Part shown: positions 63,397-64,000 of the stretch, one piece after another
Numbering within the stretch: the stretch's first letter is position 1
How the letters are laid out: every line of letters begins with the position of its first letter
Assembly: GCF_011761345.1 (NCBI RefSeq)
Contig: NZ_JAASRY010000001.1
Coordinates: forward strand, 124,001 to 188,000
Direction: 5' to 3'
From: Thalassobacillus devorans
GTDB lineage: Bacteria; Bacillota; Bacilli; Bacillales; Halobacillaceae
DNA length: 64,000 bases
Notes under the pieces: model-generated
The model's input: the letters and a program-made list of their open reading frames with translations, nothing else
Told to the model about the DNA's origin: nothing
Database searches by the model: none
Translations under genes and position numbers: made by a program

Positions 63397-63590
63397 TTTA
63401 TTAGCCTCCTTTCAAGACTACATTTCATTATATGAATAGTTAGACAAACCCGGTTAGACTAGTATGTAGTTTTATTTAAAAAAGGCACGTGCTGCAGGTT
63501 AACATCGGTTATCGACAAAGGTTTTTTTGGATTAGTGTCGATTGACAGTAAAAGTCGAAGTATTTCAAATGCTAATTACGAGGAAATCAT

Positions 63591-63627
63591 AAAAGACGCA
63601 ATCCCACAGGGGGAGTGCGTCTTTTAT
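63591..63627. terminator. terminator-like hairpin
   Basis: AAAAGACGCA (63591-63600) and TGCGTCTTTT (63616-63625) form a 10-bp stem. No clear gene ends here, so it may terminate a decayed or overlooked gene. Confidence 0.7.
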
Positions 63628-63852
63628 GGGAAGGAGCAGAGATTGAACAAGCAATAGTGGATCAACAATGCTTTAACCTTTTCTATCTTCTGGTTGGTGG
63701 TAAGGAAGTGACTCGGAGTTACAATAATATATGCACCTTTCCTACCATTGTGACCATCATTATTTTAAATTTCGAATGCCAGGAATCTGAAAGTTTTAAA
63801 TACTGGGCGTTGTTCTATCTAGAAAATGAGCCAGGGTTTATTAACATACAGC

Positions 63853-63898
63853 AAAAAAGGTCTCCATCATCAAGAATCGATAATAGAAACCTTTTTGT
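63853..63898. terminator. hairpin near the right edge
   Basis: AAAAAAGGTCTC and GAAACCTTTTT pair imperfectly; it is probably a terminator for a gene beyond the window. 63400-64000 otherwise holds no supported gene. Confidence 0.5.
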
Positions 63899-64000
63899 GA
63901 TTGCTTGTTATGTCCCTGCCTATCTGCTTTTTTTCTAGGACATCTCCTATATAATTTATATAATACCGTACTGATATCTTATTCGGAAAAGATTGAACGG

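Noticed and set aside
63519-63657. Protein-like fragment (IDSKSRSISNANYEEIIKD) before the 63.6 kb hairpin
   Set aside because: No start codon with a ribosome site; could be a gene remnant but support is too thin.
63615-63938. 107-codon frame at the right edge
   Set aside because: No ribosome site, starts inside a terminator hairpin, no recognisable features.
57745-64000. Attachment-site duplication of the tRNA-Val 3' end
   Set aside because: No second copy of the tRNA 3' sequence seen to the window edge; an island boundary may lie beyond.

Overview
The window is a low-GC, densely coded stretch of a spore-forming Bacillaceae chromosome. The relationship is shown by gene order: long blocks match the Bacillus subtilis yitU-yitV-yitW, yjzC-yjzD-yjaV-med-fabH-fabF, yjbA-trpS-oppABCDF-yjbC-spx-yjbE-mecA-coiA-pepF, yjbH/yjbI/yjbK/yjbM/nadF/yjbO/prpE, fabI-cotO-cotZ-yjcA and yjcF-yjcG-yjcH regions. 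CotO, CotZ and YjcA point to endospore formation. The species cannot be named from the sequence; a Halobacillus/Oceanobacillus-type relative is a guess.

Layout. 1-1.6 kb: yitU (cut by the window edge), yitV, yitW. 1.6-2.9 kb: molybdopterin genes mobB-moaE-moaD. 3.1-9.7 kb: an anaerobic or nitric-oxide-type module made of a MIP18 protein, a 12-helix membrane protein with a threefold internal repeat like haem-copper oxidase subunit I, three DUF2249 proteins, a Crp/Fnr regulator, a radical SAM/SPASM enzyme, YwiC and an Fe-S type Fnr. Four Fnr-box palindromes sit in its promoters, three of them about 40-41.5 bp upstream of a -10-implied start site. 9.8-19 kb: uppP, yjzC, yjzD, yjaV, med, fabH-fabF with a FapR-like operator, an LCP ligase, yjbA, and trpS under a UGG-specifier T-box. 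20-26 kb: the opp oligopeptide permease, with a CodY-like site before oppA and tandem ARG boxes before oppB. 26-36 kb: DUF4015 hydrolase, yjbC, spx, yjbE, mecA, coiA, pepF, a DUF3231 protein and a Nudix hydrolase; spx and mecA here and yjbH at 40.5 kb are parts of the same Clp adaptor/regulator network. 36.7 kb: a RoxS/RsaE-family small RNA. 36.9-45.7 kb: a fused Opp-type permease, an MFS pump, yjbH-yjbI, yjbK, the (p)ppGpp synthetase yjbM, NAD kinase, a pseudouridine synthase and prpE. 45.7-46.3 kb: palindromic repeat elements only. 46.6-57.5 kb: mgtE, a CPA2 antiporter, fabI, spore-coat genes, yjcA, small orphan genes, a metallo-hydrolase, a DUF421 protein and yjcFGH.

57.7 kb onward: tRNA-Val(GAC), then visibly more AT-rich DNA holding a sulfate-type transporter, APS kinase, ATP sulfurylase and a divergent sulfotransferase. 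This set could make PAPS and transfer sulfate to a carbohydrate or other acceptor rather than assimilate sulfur. A cell-wall amidase/glucosaminidase follows.

The least explained signal is a family of three intergenic arrays (2901-3056, 31180-31312, 38971-39103). Each repeats a purine-rich 11-bp core, consensus AAGAGAGACAA, with a 20-21 bp period and non-conserved spacers. The period is two helical turns, so the cores lie on one face of the DNA. All three run in the same direction, downstream of + strand genes. I know of no named element that matches, but no genome search could be run.
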